DNA from: Bradyrhizobium sp. WD16
Lineage (GTDB): Bacteria > Pseudomonadota > Alphaproteobacteria > Rhizobiales > Xanthobacteraceae
Length of the DNA: 64,000 nucleotides
Direction: 5' to 3'
Assembly: GCF_024181725.1 (NCBI RefSeq)
Contig: NZ_CP028908.1
Span: 248,001-312,000, forward strand
This document shows positions 33,540 through 41,481 of the stretch, one piece after another (within the stretch, counting starts at the first letter, position 1; the number at the start of each line of letters is the position of its first letter). The position numbers and the translations under genes are program-made. Below the pieces are notes generated by a model, which did not search any database, was not told where the DNA came from, and worked only from the letters and a program-made list of their open reading frames with translations.

Positions 33540-33749
33540 TCAGGCGAGCGAGAGATTCTCAGCGCTCACCTTGCCCCGCATCGGGTCCTTCTTGACTTCG
33601 TAGTTCACCCTCTGGCCTTCAGCCAGACCGGCAAGACCGGCGCGCTCGACAGCGCTGATGTGAACGAACACATCGGCCCCGCCACTTTCCGGCTGAATGA
33701 ACCCGAAACCCTTCTGGCCGTTAAACCACTTCACCGTACCAATCGCCAT
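33540..33749 (-). CDS. Cold-shock domain protein (CspA family)
   Basis: A 69-residue single cold-shock domain with RNP motifs KGFGFI (residues 13-18) and VFVHI (29-33). It opens [18 protein letters not shown]. It is an RNA chaperone that melts mRNA structure. ATG 33749 gives the family length; an upstream ATG at 33770 adds seven atypical residues. The long untranslated region upstream is typical of csp genes. Confidence 0.93.
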   Translation of the reverse strand: MAIGTVKWFNGQKGFGFIQPESGGADVFVHISAVERAGLAGLAEGQRVNYEVKKDPMRGKVSAENLSLA

Positions 33750-34295
33750 CACACATCTCCAACAGCGCACACATGCGCATTCCGCGCGACCTCCGCGCAG
33801 ATTTCATCCAATCTCAGCGATGTCTTTGGAAAGGAGCCCGCAGGCGCGCTAACAAGGCAAGGCGGTAAAATCGAATATCGGGCACCTTACTCTCTTTCTT
33901 TACAAGGCACAACGAATCAATTGCGTCTTGTTTGTGTCGGGCACGATGCTTGCCCAGTGCTGTCGTCGCGCTTGCGTTGAGCTGCGCGCCTTGCCGCGGA
34001 AGGTACGGAAGATCATCACGGCCCCGCTGGCTCAAATCATTTTCAGCAGCACGGAACAAATCCATCCGCGATCACTTGGATGATATTACCCTCGCGGTCG
34101 GCCACCGATGCCGGCGATCAAGATCGCGACCACCGGAAACGCAAACGTTGATGACGGCGAACTGCCGGCCGGCGGGCGCTTCCTGCACAACAGCTTCCTG
34201 TCCAACCGCTTCCGGTCCAACACCTGCGCGCCCCGGACGTCGGGCAGCTGAGGCAGGACCAGACAGACCAGACTTCGGGATCGGAGAACGCTGCA
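33750..34295. other. Intergenic region without a recognised gene
   Basis: About 545 bp between the cold-shock gene and the small gene at 34296. The first part should hold the csp promoter and leader. The frames present are antisense or short, and I support none of them. Confidence 0.4.
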
Positions 34296-34562
34296 ATGGC
34301 CATGTTCATGTTCAGTCTCACGCCGGTGACCTGCGATGCCGAGACCTCGATGATCTACGACGCGCTCCAGAGGCGATTTCCCAAGCATCGCTTCAATCCG
34401 GTCCAGACCGATGAGCCCGAACTGGAGAACAGCATCGTACCGCTGATCGATCCGGCGGACCGGGCGATCGGCGCAGGCCGTTTGAACTATCACCTCGTGA
34501 ATGAGGTCGAGATCGCTTTTCAGGAGCTCTTGTCCGCGACCAAGGGATGGCGGCCGTCCTGA
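34296..34562 (+). CDS. Hypothetical protein
   Basis: An 88-residue frame with GGAG nine bases before the ATG. It reads MAMFMFSLTPVTCDAETSMI and later ENSIVPLIDPADRAIGAGRL, with no signal peptide and one cysteine. I do not recognise it. It lies alone between regions without genes, so its reality rests on the ribosome site and length. Confidence 0.45.
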   Translation: MAMFMFSLTPVTCDAETSMIYDALQRRFPKHRFNPVQTDEPELENSIVPLIDPADRAIGAGRLNYHLVNEVEIAFQELLSATKGWRPS

Positions 34563-34798
34563 TGACGCCGAACGGCAGCGCCGGCCGGTCGTGCAATGCG
34601 AGTGATGGATTTCGCAAAGCCGTGAACGCCAGCATCACGACGCCCTTCGCCGTCAGCCCAAGGCATCCGGGACGAAATCGTGTCTGCGGCCCGCGCCAGG
34701 GGCGCCGGCAGCGCTGCGTCGGGGCGATTTCGGATGCCGCGAACGTCGCGTGCCGATGACGGCCACGCATACGGACCGGCGTTACGCCTCGCGCCTGG

Positions 34799-35194
34799 TT
34801 ATTCCGCCGCCGTCGTCCGACCAGCGAGAATCTGGCCGAGGTTGGTCTCGATCCATTCGACCAGACCTTCGACGCGGAGGGCCACCTCGCGCCCCAACGG
34901 CGTGAGGCTGTATTCGACATGCGGCGGCACGACCGGATAGGCGACGCGATCGACCAGCCGATCATTCTCGAGCCACTGCAGCGTCTGGGCCAGCATGCGT
35001 TCGCTGATGCCGCCGATCCGGCGCCGCAAATCGCTGAAGCGCTGGGTGCCGGGAATGAGCGCCACGAGCACCAGCACGCCCCAGCGGCTGGTGACGTGCT
35101 TGAGGACCTCGCGCGAGGGACAATCTGGCGAAAACACCTGTCCCCGGCGCATCATCTCCGAGAACGACGTCCGGGGCGGCGTTCGGGATGTCAT
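34799..35194 (-). CDS. HxlR-family transcriptional regulator
   Basis: A 131-residue HxlR/YodB-type winged helix. The single N-terminal Cys in FSPDCPSREVLKHVTSRWG (Cys25) is the usual redox or electrophile sensor. RFSDLRRRIGGISERMLAQT is the recognition region. It is divergent from the NmrA-like quinone-reductase gene at 35332, the classic arrangement for QorR/YodB regulators that respond to quinones or disulfide stress. Confidence 0.88.
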   Translation of the reverse strand: MTSRTPPRTSFSEMMRRGQVFSPDCPSREVLKHVTSRWGVLVLVALIPGTQRFSDLRRRIGGISERMLAQTLQWLENDRLVDRVAYPVVPPHVEYSLTPLGREVALRVEGLVEWIETNLGQILAGRTTAAE

Positions 35195-35243
35195 TGGTCA
35201 TCTCCTCCGGGGCCGCGCCGGCCTCGTCCATTGAGAATATCAC

Positions 35244-35267
35244 ACTTACATTTTTGTGCGTACTTAC
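35244..35267. promoter_or_regulatory. Direct-repeat site in the HxlR/quinone-reductase divergent promoter
   Basis: ACTTAC occurs at 35244-35249 and 35262-35267, 18 bp apart, within an AT-rich 138-bp divergent gap. The spacing suggests a dimer or two dimers of the HxlR regulator. This is inference; no footprint can be seen. Confidence 0.4.
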
Positions 35268-35331
35268 GAAAAGTTCGTTTATGGACTAGATCGCCCGGTG
35301 TCAACGATCCAATCCATAGGAGGATTACCCC

Positions 35332-36189
35332 GTGATTGCTGTCACCGGCGCCACCGGCCAACTCGGCCAGCTCGTCATCGACGCTCTCTTGAAGACCACA
35401 CCCGCGGCGCAAATCGTCGCCCTCGTCCGCGATCCCGGCAAAGCCGGTGGCCTTGCGGCCAAGGGCGTCGTCACCCGTCAGGCCGACTACGACGATGCAG
35501 CAGGTCTGGAGCGGGCCCTCGCCGGCATCGACAAGCTGCTTCTCATTTCGTCCAGCGCCGTCGGCCAGCGCGTCCACCAGCACCAGAACGTCATCGGGGC
35601 AGCCAAGAAGGCCGGCGTCGGCCTGATCGCCTATACCAGCCTGCTTCACGCCGAGACCTCGCCCATGGGGCTCGCCGCCGAGCATCGGGCCACAGAGGCT
35701 CTGCTAAAGGCGAGCGGCGTGCCTTACGTCCTGCTGCGCAACAGCTGGTACACCGAGAATTATCTCGCTTCGATTCCGGCGGCGCTCCAGCATGGCGCCT
35801 TCATCGGCAGCGCCGGCGAAGGACGGATCGCCTCGGCCCCCCGCCGCGACTATGCCGAGGCAGCGGCCGCGGTCCTGACATCGGCGGCGGATCAGTCCGG
35901 CAAGGTCTACGAGCTGTCGGGCGACGACTCCTACACGCTCGCCGATCTCGCCGCCGAAGTGGCGCTCCAGACCGGCAAGCCGATCATCTACCAGAACCTT
36001 CCGGAAGCGGCGTTTCGCGGCGCGCTGATCGGCGCCGGCCTGCCCGAGCCGGTCGCCACCATGCTCGCGGAGTCGGACGTCGGCGCCTCAAGGGGCGGCC
36101 TGTTCGACGACAGCCATACCCTGAGCCGCCTGATCGGGCGCCCGACGACGTCGCTCAAGACCGCCGTGGCCGAAGCGCTGAAGCGCTGA
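35332..36189 (+). CDS. NAD(P)H-binding quinone reductase-like protein (NmrA/QorB family SDR)
   Basis: A 285-residue Rossmann protein. The nucleotide motif VTGATGQLGQLVIDAL is at residues 4-19, followed by LVRDPGKAGGLAAKG and SSSAVGQRVHQHQNVIGAAKKA. It matches the QorB/YtfG type of NAD(P)H:quinone oxidoreductase. GTG 35332 follows AGGAGG. The HxlR regulator beside it points to quinone or electrophile stress. A 16-bp hairpin follows the gene. Confidence 0.8.
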   Translation: MIAVTGATGQLGQLVIDALLKTTPAAQIVALVRDPGKAGGLAAKGVVTRQADYDDAAGLERALAGIDKLLLISSSAVGQRVHQHQNVIGAAKKAGVGLIAYTSLLHAETSPMGLAAEHRATEALLKASGVPYVLLRNSWYTENYLASIPAALQHGAFIGSAGEGRIASAPRRDYAEAAAAVLTSAADQSGKVYELSGDDSYTLADLAAEVALQTGKPIIYQNLPEAAFRGALIGAGLPEPVATMLAESDVGASRGGLFDDSHTLSRLIGRPTTSLKTAVAEALKR

Positions 36190-36196
36190 CGCGCCC

Positions 36197-36234
36197 CCGA
36201 AGGGGCGTGCGGTTCGCGCCGCACGCCCCTTCGG
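36197..36234 (+). terminator. Perfect 16-bp stem, terminator-like
   Basis: CCGAAGGGGCGTGCGG (36197-36212) and its complement (36219-36234) enclose a 6-nt loop. It begins 8 bp after the quinone-reductase stop. No T run follows, so termination may need Rho, or the stem may protect the 3' end. Confidence 0.6.
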
Positions 36235-36332
36235 ATTGCATGCCCCGCAGCGCGCGGTCGTCGCGGAGGCTGGCCGGCGCATGACTGCGGGACTCGACGG
36301 TGTCCGACCGGTGCGTGTTTGCCCTTGCGTTT

Positions 36333-36360
36333 CCATATTTCTATAATTATAGAATTATGG
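36333..36360. promoter_or_regulatory. ArsR operator overlapping the arsR start codon
   Basis: A 28-bp palindrome runs from CCATAT to TTATGG with the perfect 16-bp core TTCTATAATTATAGAA (36339-36354). Only one base pair is mismatched (36338/36355). Its right end covers the ATG of arsR (36357-36359), so a bound repressor would block both RNA polymerase and the ribosome start region. Confidence 0.7.
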
Positions 36361-36713
36361 AAACGGAGGCTGCCGTGCAGACCCACGGACCCGACCAGAA
36401 CGCCCGCTTCGCCGACATGCTCGCCGCACTCGGTTCGGAATCGCGCCTGCGCATCGTGCGGCTGCTGCTCAAGGCGCATCCGGAAGGCCTCGTCGTCGGC
36501 GAGATCGCCGCCGACCTCGACATCCCGGCCTCCACCCTGTCCCACCACCTCGAAAAGCTGAAGAACGAGGGACTGGTCCTCGTCCGGCGCGAGAGCACCT
36601 TCCTTCGCTACACCGCCAACGCCGATGGGCTGCAGGAAATCCTGGCCTTCCTGTTCGCCGAATGCTGCACGCGCAACAAAGCCATCAAGCCCGAAGCCGT
36701 CACCTGCTGCTGA
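36357..36713 (+). CDS. arsR: ArsR/SmtB-family metalloregulator controlling arsM
   Basis: A 118-residue winged-helix repressor: MLAALGSESRLRIVRLLLKA, ASTLSHHLEKLKNEGLV and a C-terminal cysteine pair set (ECCTRNKAI and VTCC). Those C-terminal cysteines resemble arsenite sites of ArsR types that do not use the helix-4 site. ATG 36357 lies in the operator palindrome. arsM follows after 10 bp with GAGGAGG, so the two are one transcript. Confidence 0.88.
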   Translation: METEAAVQTHGPDQNARFADMLAALGSESRLRIVRLLLKAHPEGLVVGEIAADLDIPASTLSHHLEKLKNEGLVLVRRESTFLRYTANADGLQEILAFLFAECCTRNKAIKPEAVTCC

Positions 36714-36723
36714 GGAGGATCAC

Positions 36724-37557
36724 ATGACGACGGACATCAAGGAAGCGGTTCGACAGAAATACAGCCAGGCGGCGCTGCGCGCCGGCTCGTGCTGCGGCGG
36801 CCCCGCCCTCGATCGGGCGAGCCCCATCACGTCCCATCTCTATTCCGACCAGGAGACCGGCGATCTGCCGGAAGCGGCGGTGCTCGCCTCCCTCGGCTGC
36901 GGCAATCCGACCGCGCTCGCCGAACTGAAGCAGGGTGAGACGGTGCTCGACCTCGGATCGGGCGGCGGCATCGACGTGCTGCTCTCGGCCCGCAGGGTCG
37001 GGCCCACCGGCAAGGCCTACGGCCTCGACATGACCGACGAGATGCTGGCGCTCGCCCGCGACAATCAGAAGAAGGCCGGCGTGCAGAACGTCGAATTCCT
37101 CAAGGGCGAGATCGAGCACATTCCCCTGCCCGACAATTCGGTCGACGTGATCATCTCCAACTGCGTGATCAACCTGTCCGCCGACAAGGACCAGGTGCTG
37201 CGCGAGGCCTTTCGCGTGCTCAAGCCGGGCGGTCGTTTCGCGGTGTCGGACGTGGTGACCCGCGGCGAGGTGCCCGAGGCGATCCGCAACGACATGCTGC
37301 TCTGGGTCGGCTGCATCGCCGGCGCTCTCGAGGAAAACGACTATCGCGGCAGACTCGCGGCGGCAGGCTTCGAACAGATCGGCATCGAGCCGACCCGGAT
37401 CTACCGGGTCGAGGATGCCCGCGAATTCCTCGCCGCCAAGGGCATCGATGTCGAGGCGATCGCCAAGGCGGCGGACGGCAAATTCATGGGCGCCTTCGTC
37501 CGTGCGGTGAAGCCCGGCAAGGATGCTCCCTGTTGCGCTCCGACCTGCGGCAGCTGA
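36724..37557 (+). CDS. arsM: Arsenite S-adenosylmethionine methyltransferase ArsM
   Basis: A 277-residue methyltransferase that methylates As(III) using SAM and glutathione thiols. The SAM motif is [17 protein letters not shown] near 78-94. The conserved arsenic cysteines are in GSCCGGPAL (near 24), SLGCGNPT (near 58), [10 protein letters not shown] (near 142) and [10 protein letters not shown] (near 194). The last residues CCAPTCGS add more thiols. Product gases or methylated species leave the cell. Confidence 0.93.
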   Translation: MTTDIKEAVRQKYSQAALRAGSCCGGPALDRASPITSHLYSDQETGDLPEAAVLASLGCGNPTALAELKQGETVLDLGSGGGIDVLLSARRVGPTGKAYGLDMTDEMLALARDNQKKAGVQNVEFLKGEIEHIPLPDNSVDVIISNCVINLSADKDQVLREAFRVLKPGGRFAVSDVVTRGEVPEAIRNDMLLWVGCIAGALEENDYRGRLAAAGFEQIGIEPTRIYRVEDAREFLAAKGIDVEAIAKAADGKFMGAFVRAVKPGKDAPCCAPTCGS

Positions 37558-37571
37558 CCGGGGCCGTTTCG

Positions 37572-37610
37572 ATCTGCCGCGAGCACCGGATCGCTTGCGT
37601 CGCGGCAGAT
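37572..37610. terminator. Inverted repeat between convergent arsM and arsH
   Basis: ATCTGCCGCGA (37572-37582) and TCGCGGCAGAT (37600-37610) pair over 11 bp around a 17-nt loop. It sits between two converging genes, where it could end transcription from either side. Confidence 0.45.
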
Positions 37611-37661
37611 AATCGATCCGGCTCGTTCGTGATGCGATTGCGCGGCCGGTAACCGGCGCTT

Positions 37662-38402
37662 TCAGATCGACCGCTGGTTCACGCGCTCCGAGAGTTCGGC
37701 CGCACTCTCCTTGCGTTCGCTGTAGCGATCGACCAGGTAGTCCTTGCGATCCCTGGTCAGCAGCGTGAATTTCATCAGTTCCTCCATCACGTCGACGATG
37801 CGATCGTAATAGGGCGACGGCTTCATCCGTCCGGCATCGTCGAACTCGGCGAACGCCTTGGCGACGGACGACTGATTGGGAATCGTGATCAGCCGCATCC
37901 AGCGCCCCAGCACCCGCAGCTGGTTCACCGCGTTGAACGACTGGGAGCCGCCACTGACCTGCATCACCGCCAGGGTCTTGCCTTGGGTCGGGCGAACGGC
38001 GCCGATGGACAGCGGAATCCAGTCGATCTGCGCCTTCATGATGCCGGTCATGGCGCCGTGGCGCTCGGGCGAGCACCACACCATGCCCTCGGCCCAGGTG
38101 ACGGCTTCGCGAAGCTCGGCAACCTTCGGATGATCCGCCGAACCGTCATCGGGCAGCGGCAGGCCACTCGGATTGAAGGTCCGGGTCTCGGCGCCGAACC
38201 GTCGTAAGATCCGTGCCGCTTCTTCGGTCACCAGGCGGCTGTAGGACCGCTCCCGGACCGAGCCGTAGAGCAGGAGAATACGCGGCGGATGGAGCGAGAC
38301 CTGAGGATTTACCAGCCGATCTCGATCGATCGGCTCAAAACAGCTCTCGCTCAGATTGGGCAGATGGTCCAGCGGCTCAGACAACGCGATGGCCCTCCGC
38401 AT
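37662..38402 (-). CDS. arsH: ArsH NADPH-dependent FMN oxidoreductase
   Basis: A 246-residue flavodoxin-fold enzyme. The FMN motif is [20 protein letters not shown] near 44-63, and [20 protein letters not shown] and [21 protein letters not shown] are hallmarks of ArsH. ArsH oxidises trivalent organoarsenicals to less toxic pentavalent forms, which suits the ArsM gene nearby. It overlaps arsC by 26 bp; a later start is possible. Confidence 0.92.
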   Translation of the reverse strand: MRRAIALSEPLDHLPNLSESCFEPIDRDRLVNPQVSLHPPRILLLYGSVRERSYSRLVTEEAARILRRFGAETRTFNPSGLPLPDDGSADHPKVAELREAVTWAEGMVWCSPERHGAMTGIMKAQIDWIPLSIGAVRPTQGKTLAVMQVSGGSQSFNAVNQLRVLGRWMRLITIPNQSSVAKAFAEFDDAGRMKPSPYYDRIVDVMEELMKFTLLTRDRKDYLVDRYSERKESAAELSERVNQRSI

Positions 38403-38799
38403 CGATCAGCAGCGATCCGTCCTCCTTGTGGAAGGGGCCGGGCGGAAGGGTGTCGAGCAGATCGAGAACGACATCGCTTGGCCGGCAGAGGCGAACGCCT
38501 TGGCGCGTACAGACGATCGGCCGGTTCACGAGGACGGGATGCGCGATCATCGCCTCAAGAATGCGCTCGTCGGGCACGCTGTCGTCGAGAAGACCGAGTT
38601 CCGCGGCGGGCGACTTGGTGGTGCGCAGCGCCGTTCGCGGCGTCAAGCCGGCCGCAGCGAACAGCCCCAGCAGCTGCGGCCTGGTCCAGCCGGTCTTCAG
38701 GTATTCGATGATCGTCGGCCGGTAGCCCGCCGCCTCGATGATGGCGAGGACGTTGCGGGAGGTGCCGCAATCCGGATTGTGATGAATCACGACGTCCAT
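38377..38799 (-). CDS. arsC: Arsenate reductase, glutaredoxin-dependent (ArsC)
   Basis: A 140-residue ArsC. The active cysteine is in [10 protein letters not shown] (Cys11), and the arginines that bind arsenate appear in RTTKSPAAE and [19 protein letters not shown]. It reduces As(V) to As(III) with glutathione and glutaredoxin. It is the second arsenate reductase of the island, beside the thioredoxin type at 39932. It lies between acr3 and arsH. Confidence 0.92.
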   Translation of the reverse strand: MDVVIHHNPDCGTSRNVLAIIEAAGYRPTIIEYLKTGWTRPQLLGLFAAAGLTPRTALRTTKSPAAELGLLDDSVPDERILEAMIAHPVLVNRPIVCTRQGVRLCRPSDVVLDLLDTLPPGPFHKEDGSLLIDAEGHRVV

Positions 38800-38850
38800 G
38801 GTGACCGGTCTCTCTTTCTTCGTCTTGCTGCAGGGTGCCGCCGCGCGCGT

Positions 38851-39909
38851 TCAGCCCAGCGGTTTGGCTTGCGCGGGCTTCGTCGTCTGCGATCCCGCTT
38901 CATACCAGGACCGGGTCGCTTTGACGATCTGGACCACCGACAGCATCACCGGCACTTCGACCAGCACGCCGACCACGGTGGCGAGCGCCGCGCCGGACTC
39001 AAGACCGAACAGGCTGATGGCGGCGGCAACCGCCAGCTCGAAGAAATTGCTGGCGCCGATCAACGCCGCCGGAGCCGCGACGCACCAGGCGACGCCGAAG
39101 CGACGGCTGAGCAGATAGGCGAGCCCGGCATTGAAATAGACCTGGATCAGGATCGGCACCGCGAGAATCGCGATCACCAGCGGCTGCCTGAGGATCTGGC
39201 CGCCCTGAAAGCCGAACAGCAGCACCAGCGTCGCCAGCAGGGCGACGAGCGAGGCGGGCTGCAGGCGATTGAGGGTGCGCTCCAGGGCATCTCGCCCCAG
39301 CGACAGGAGACGGCTGCGCCAGGCTTGAGCGATCACCACCGGCACGACGATATAGAGCAGCACGGACAGCAGCAGCGTCGCCCAGGGCACCGAGATCGAG
39401 GCGACGCCGAGCAGAAGACCGACCAGCGGCGCAAACAGGAACACCATGATGACGTCGTTCAGCGCCACCTGGCTCAGGGTATAATGCGGCTCGCCCTCGC
39501 ACAGGTTCGACCAGACGAAGACCATGGCGGTGCAGGGCGCCGCCGCCAGCAGAATGAGCCCGGCGATGTAGGATGAAATCTGCCCGGCCGGCAGCATCCC
39601 GGCGAACACGTGGCCGATGAAGAAGGTGCCGAGCAACGCCATCGAGAACGGCTTCACCGCCCAGTTGATGAACAGCGTCACGCCGACGCCGCGCCAGTGC
39701 TGTCGGACCTCGCCGAGCGCGCCGAAATCGATCTTCAGCAGCATCGGGATGATCATCAGCCAGATCAGCGCCGCCACCGGCAGGTTGACCTTGGCGAGCT
39801 CGGCCGACGCCACCACGGCGAACAGGCCCGGCATCAGGTGGCCGAGCGCGACCCCGGCAACGATGCACAGGGCGACCCACAACGACAGATAGCGTTCGAA
39901 AGTGCTCAT
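38851..39909 (-). CDS. acr3: Arsenite efflux transporter, ACR3 family
   Basis: A 352-residue membrane protein with about ten helices. The conserved AAPCTAMVFVWSNL segment carries the essential Cys near 132. It exports As(III) and can work alone or with an ArsA ATPase, which is encoded at 41482. Family length is normal. It lies between the two arsenate reductases. Confidence 0.92.
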   Translation of the reverse strand: MSTFERYLSLWVALCIVAGVALGHLMPGLFAVVASAELAKVNLPVAALIWLMIIPMLLKIDFGALGEVRQHWRGVGVTLFINWAVKPFSMALLGTFFIGHVFAGMLPAGQISSYIAGLILLAAAPCTAMVFVWSNLCEGEPHYTLSQVALNDVIMVFLFAPLVGLLLGVASISVPWATLLLSVLLYIVVPVVIAQAWRSRLLSLGRDALERTLNRLQPASLVALLATLVLLFGFQGGQILRQPLVIAILAVPILIQVYFNAGLAYLLSRRFGVAWCVAAPAALIGASNFFELAVAAAISLFGLESGAALATVVGVLVEVPVMLSVVQIVKATRSWYEAGSQTTKPAQAKPLG

Positions 39910-39931
39910 TGGAATGAAACCGCCTAGGGGA

Positions 39932-40459
39932 TCAGGCCACGTCGGGACGTGGGCGGGTTGCGCCGTCGCTGCGACCGATGTTGCGCAGCCTGGCGCCGAG
40001 CGAGATCGCGTCGACGCTTGCGAGCGGCAGGCTGGTGAAGGCGTCGATGCGGTTCTTCAGATAACGGTACGCGGTCAGGAAGGCCGTATGTTTTTCGAAA
40101 TCCGTGCCGTCGACCGCGGCCGGGTCCTCGATGCCCCAATGAGCGGTCATCGGCTGCCCCGGCCAGACCGGGCAGGACTCGCCGGCGGCATTGTCGCAGA
40201 CGGTGAAGACGAAATCCATCACCGGCGCGTCCGGCGCGGCGAATTCGGACCAGCTCTTCGAGCGCAGGCCGGCGGTCGGATAGCCGAGAGTTTCGAGCAC
40301 CTTGAGGGCAAAGGGATTGACCTCGCCCTTCGGCGCGCTGCCGGCGGAGAAGGCGCGGAACACACCCTGCCCCTCCCGGTTGAGGATGGCTTCGGCGAGG
40401 ATCGAGCGTGCCGAATTGCCGGTGCACAGGAACAGCACGTTATAACTTCTGGCGGGCAT
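39932..40459 (-). CDS. arsC2: Arsenate reductase, thioredoxin-dependent low-molecular-weight phosphatase type
   Basis: A 175-residue protein. The P-loop LFLCTGNSARSILAE near 10-24 has the C-x5-R signature. Further cysteines VCDNAAGESCPVWPG are placed as in the thioredoxin-linked enzymes for the disulfide relay. I start at ATG 40459; the frame extends into the arsR2 end. It overlaps arsR2 by 20 bp. Confidence 0.88.
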   Translation of the reverse strand: MPARSYNVLFLCTGNSARSILAEAILNREGQGVFRAFSAGSAPKGEVNPFALKVLETLGYPTAGLRSKSWSEFAAPDAPVMDFVFTVCDNAAGESCPVWPGQPMTAHWGIEDPAAVDGTDFEKHTAFLTAYRYLKNRIDAFTSLPLASVDAISLGARLRNIGRSDGATRPRPDVA

Positions 40460-40826
40460 GGCTCTTCTTCCTCGCGGCGCTCGTCGTCGCCGGCGCACAG
40501 CACGCCTTGATGCTGCCGATCAAAGGCGCGCAGACGTCGGGACGGCCGTCGCAACAGTCTTGAACCAGGAAGGTGGTCAGTTCGCGGAACACACTCAGAT
40601 CAACGCGATAGATGATGGAGCGGCTGTGCCGCTCGCCGACGACGAGACCGGCCCTCGCCAGCACCGAAAGATGGGCCGACATGGTATTCTGCGGCACGCC
40701 GACGAGGCGCGCCAGTTCGCCCGCGGCGACCCCTTCAGGTTCGCGCTTCACCAACAGGCGAAAGGTGTCCAGCCGCGTCGGCTGGGCCAGCGCCCCAAGG
40801 GCATCGATGGCTCGCGTTTCATCCAT
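40440..40826 (-). CDS. arsR: ArsR-family repressor of the arsC2-acr3-arsC-arsH operon
   Basis: A 128-residue winged helix: LGALAQPTRLDTFRLLVKRE, LARLVGVPQNTMSAHLSVLA and a cysteine-rich end (QDCCDGRPDVCAP and KACCAPA). It differs from the first ArsR at 36357. It lies first in the operon, directly downstream of a palindrome at 40827. Thiols near the C-terminus are the likely arsenite site. Confidence 0.88.
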   Translation of the reverse strand: MDETRAIDALGALAQPTRLDTFRLLVKREPEGVAAGELARLVGVPQNTMSAHLSVLARAGLVVGERHSRSIIYRVDLSVFRELTTFLVQDCCDGRPDVCAPLIGSIKACCAPATTSAARKKSHARQKL

Positions 40827-40846
40827 ATATCCAGAATATTGGATAT
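40827..40846. promoter_or_regulatory. ArsR2 operator
   Basis: ATATCCA (40827-40833) and TGGATAT (40840-40846) are perfect inverted arms around a 6-bp centre, immediately before the arsR2 start at 40826. The centre GAATAT is AT-rich as in other ArsR sites. Confidence 0.65.
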
Positions 40847-40856
40847 CTTAGAAGAG

Positions 40857-41270
40857 TCAAGCGGCGCCGGAGGCGCGGCGGATGCTCCCTTTCAGCTCGG
40901 TGGCCGCCGCGACCGTGTTCGAGATCGTGCCGTACTTGCGCACGTTCTGGTGCAGCAGGTCGAGGCGGCGGTCGGTCTCGTCGGTGTCGACGATGAGCTC
41001 ATAGGAAATCGAGGCCATGAAGGGCGGGCTGTCCCGGCGCAGGCCATGGAGCCGCACCTCCACGTTGCGGAAATCGAACTGGATGATCGGCGCCACCCGC
41101 TCGATCCCCTTGATCATGCAGGCCGCAATCGCAGCCAGGAACAGCTCTGCCGGATTGAACGCGTCGAGCCGGCCGTTGACGTCGGTATCGAGCGTGACGT
41201 GGGCATTCTTGCAGCTGGCGACGCTGCCATGCGAATCCAGCCGCTTCGCCGTCACATTGTATTCAAGCAT
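40857..41270 (-). CDS. OsmC-family protein
   Basis: A 137-residue OsmC-fold protein: LDAFNPAELFLAAIAACMIK near 34-53 with the reactive Cys in AACMIKG, and KNAHVTLDTDVNGR. A first cysteine in ASCKNAH is near 20. OsmC proteins reduce organic peroxides or bind thiols. It lies just upstream of the arsR2 operator on the same strand, so an arsenic-stress role is plausible by position. Confidence 0.78.
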   Translation of the reverse strand: MLEYNVTAKRLDSHGSVASCKNAHVTLDTDVNGRLDAFNPAELFLAAIAACMIKGIERVAPIIQFDFRNVEVRLHGLRRDSPPFMASISYELIVDTDETDRRLDLLHQNVRKYGTISNTVAAATELKGSIRRASGAA

Positions 41271-41481
41271 GATCGGACCTCGATGAAATACGCACTCCGG
41301 GCGCCGTCATGAAGCAACGACACACCGGTGAAACGCTTGCGATGGATCAAGCCCGCATCCTCGCCGCGTCAGACCGGCGCTCGAACGGGCCGGCTGTGGG
41401 ATCGTCACCTTGTATCGGCGGCGGACAGAAAATCGCACTCGCGCGATCAACCAAAACGGCGCGCCGGAAGAATGAGAAAGA

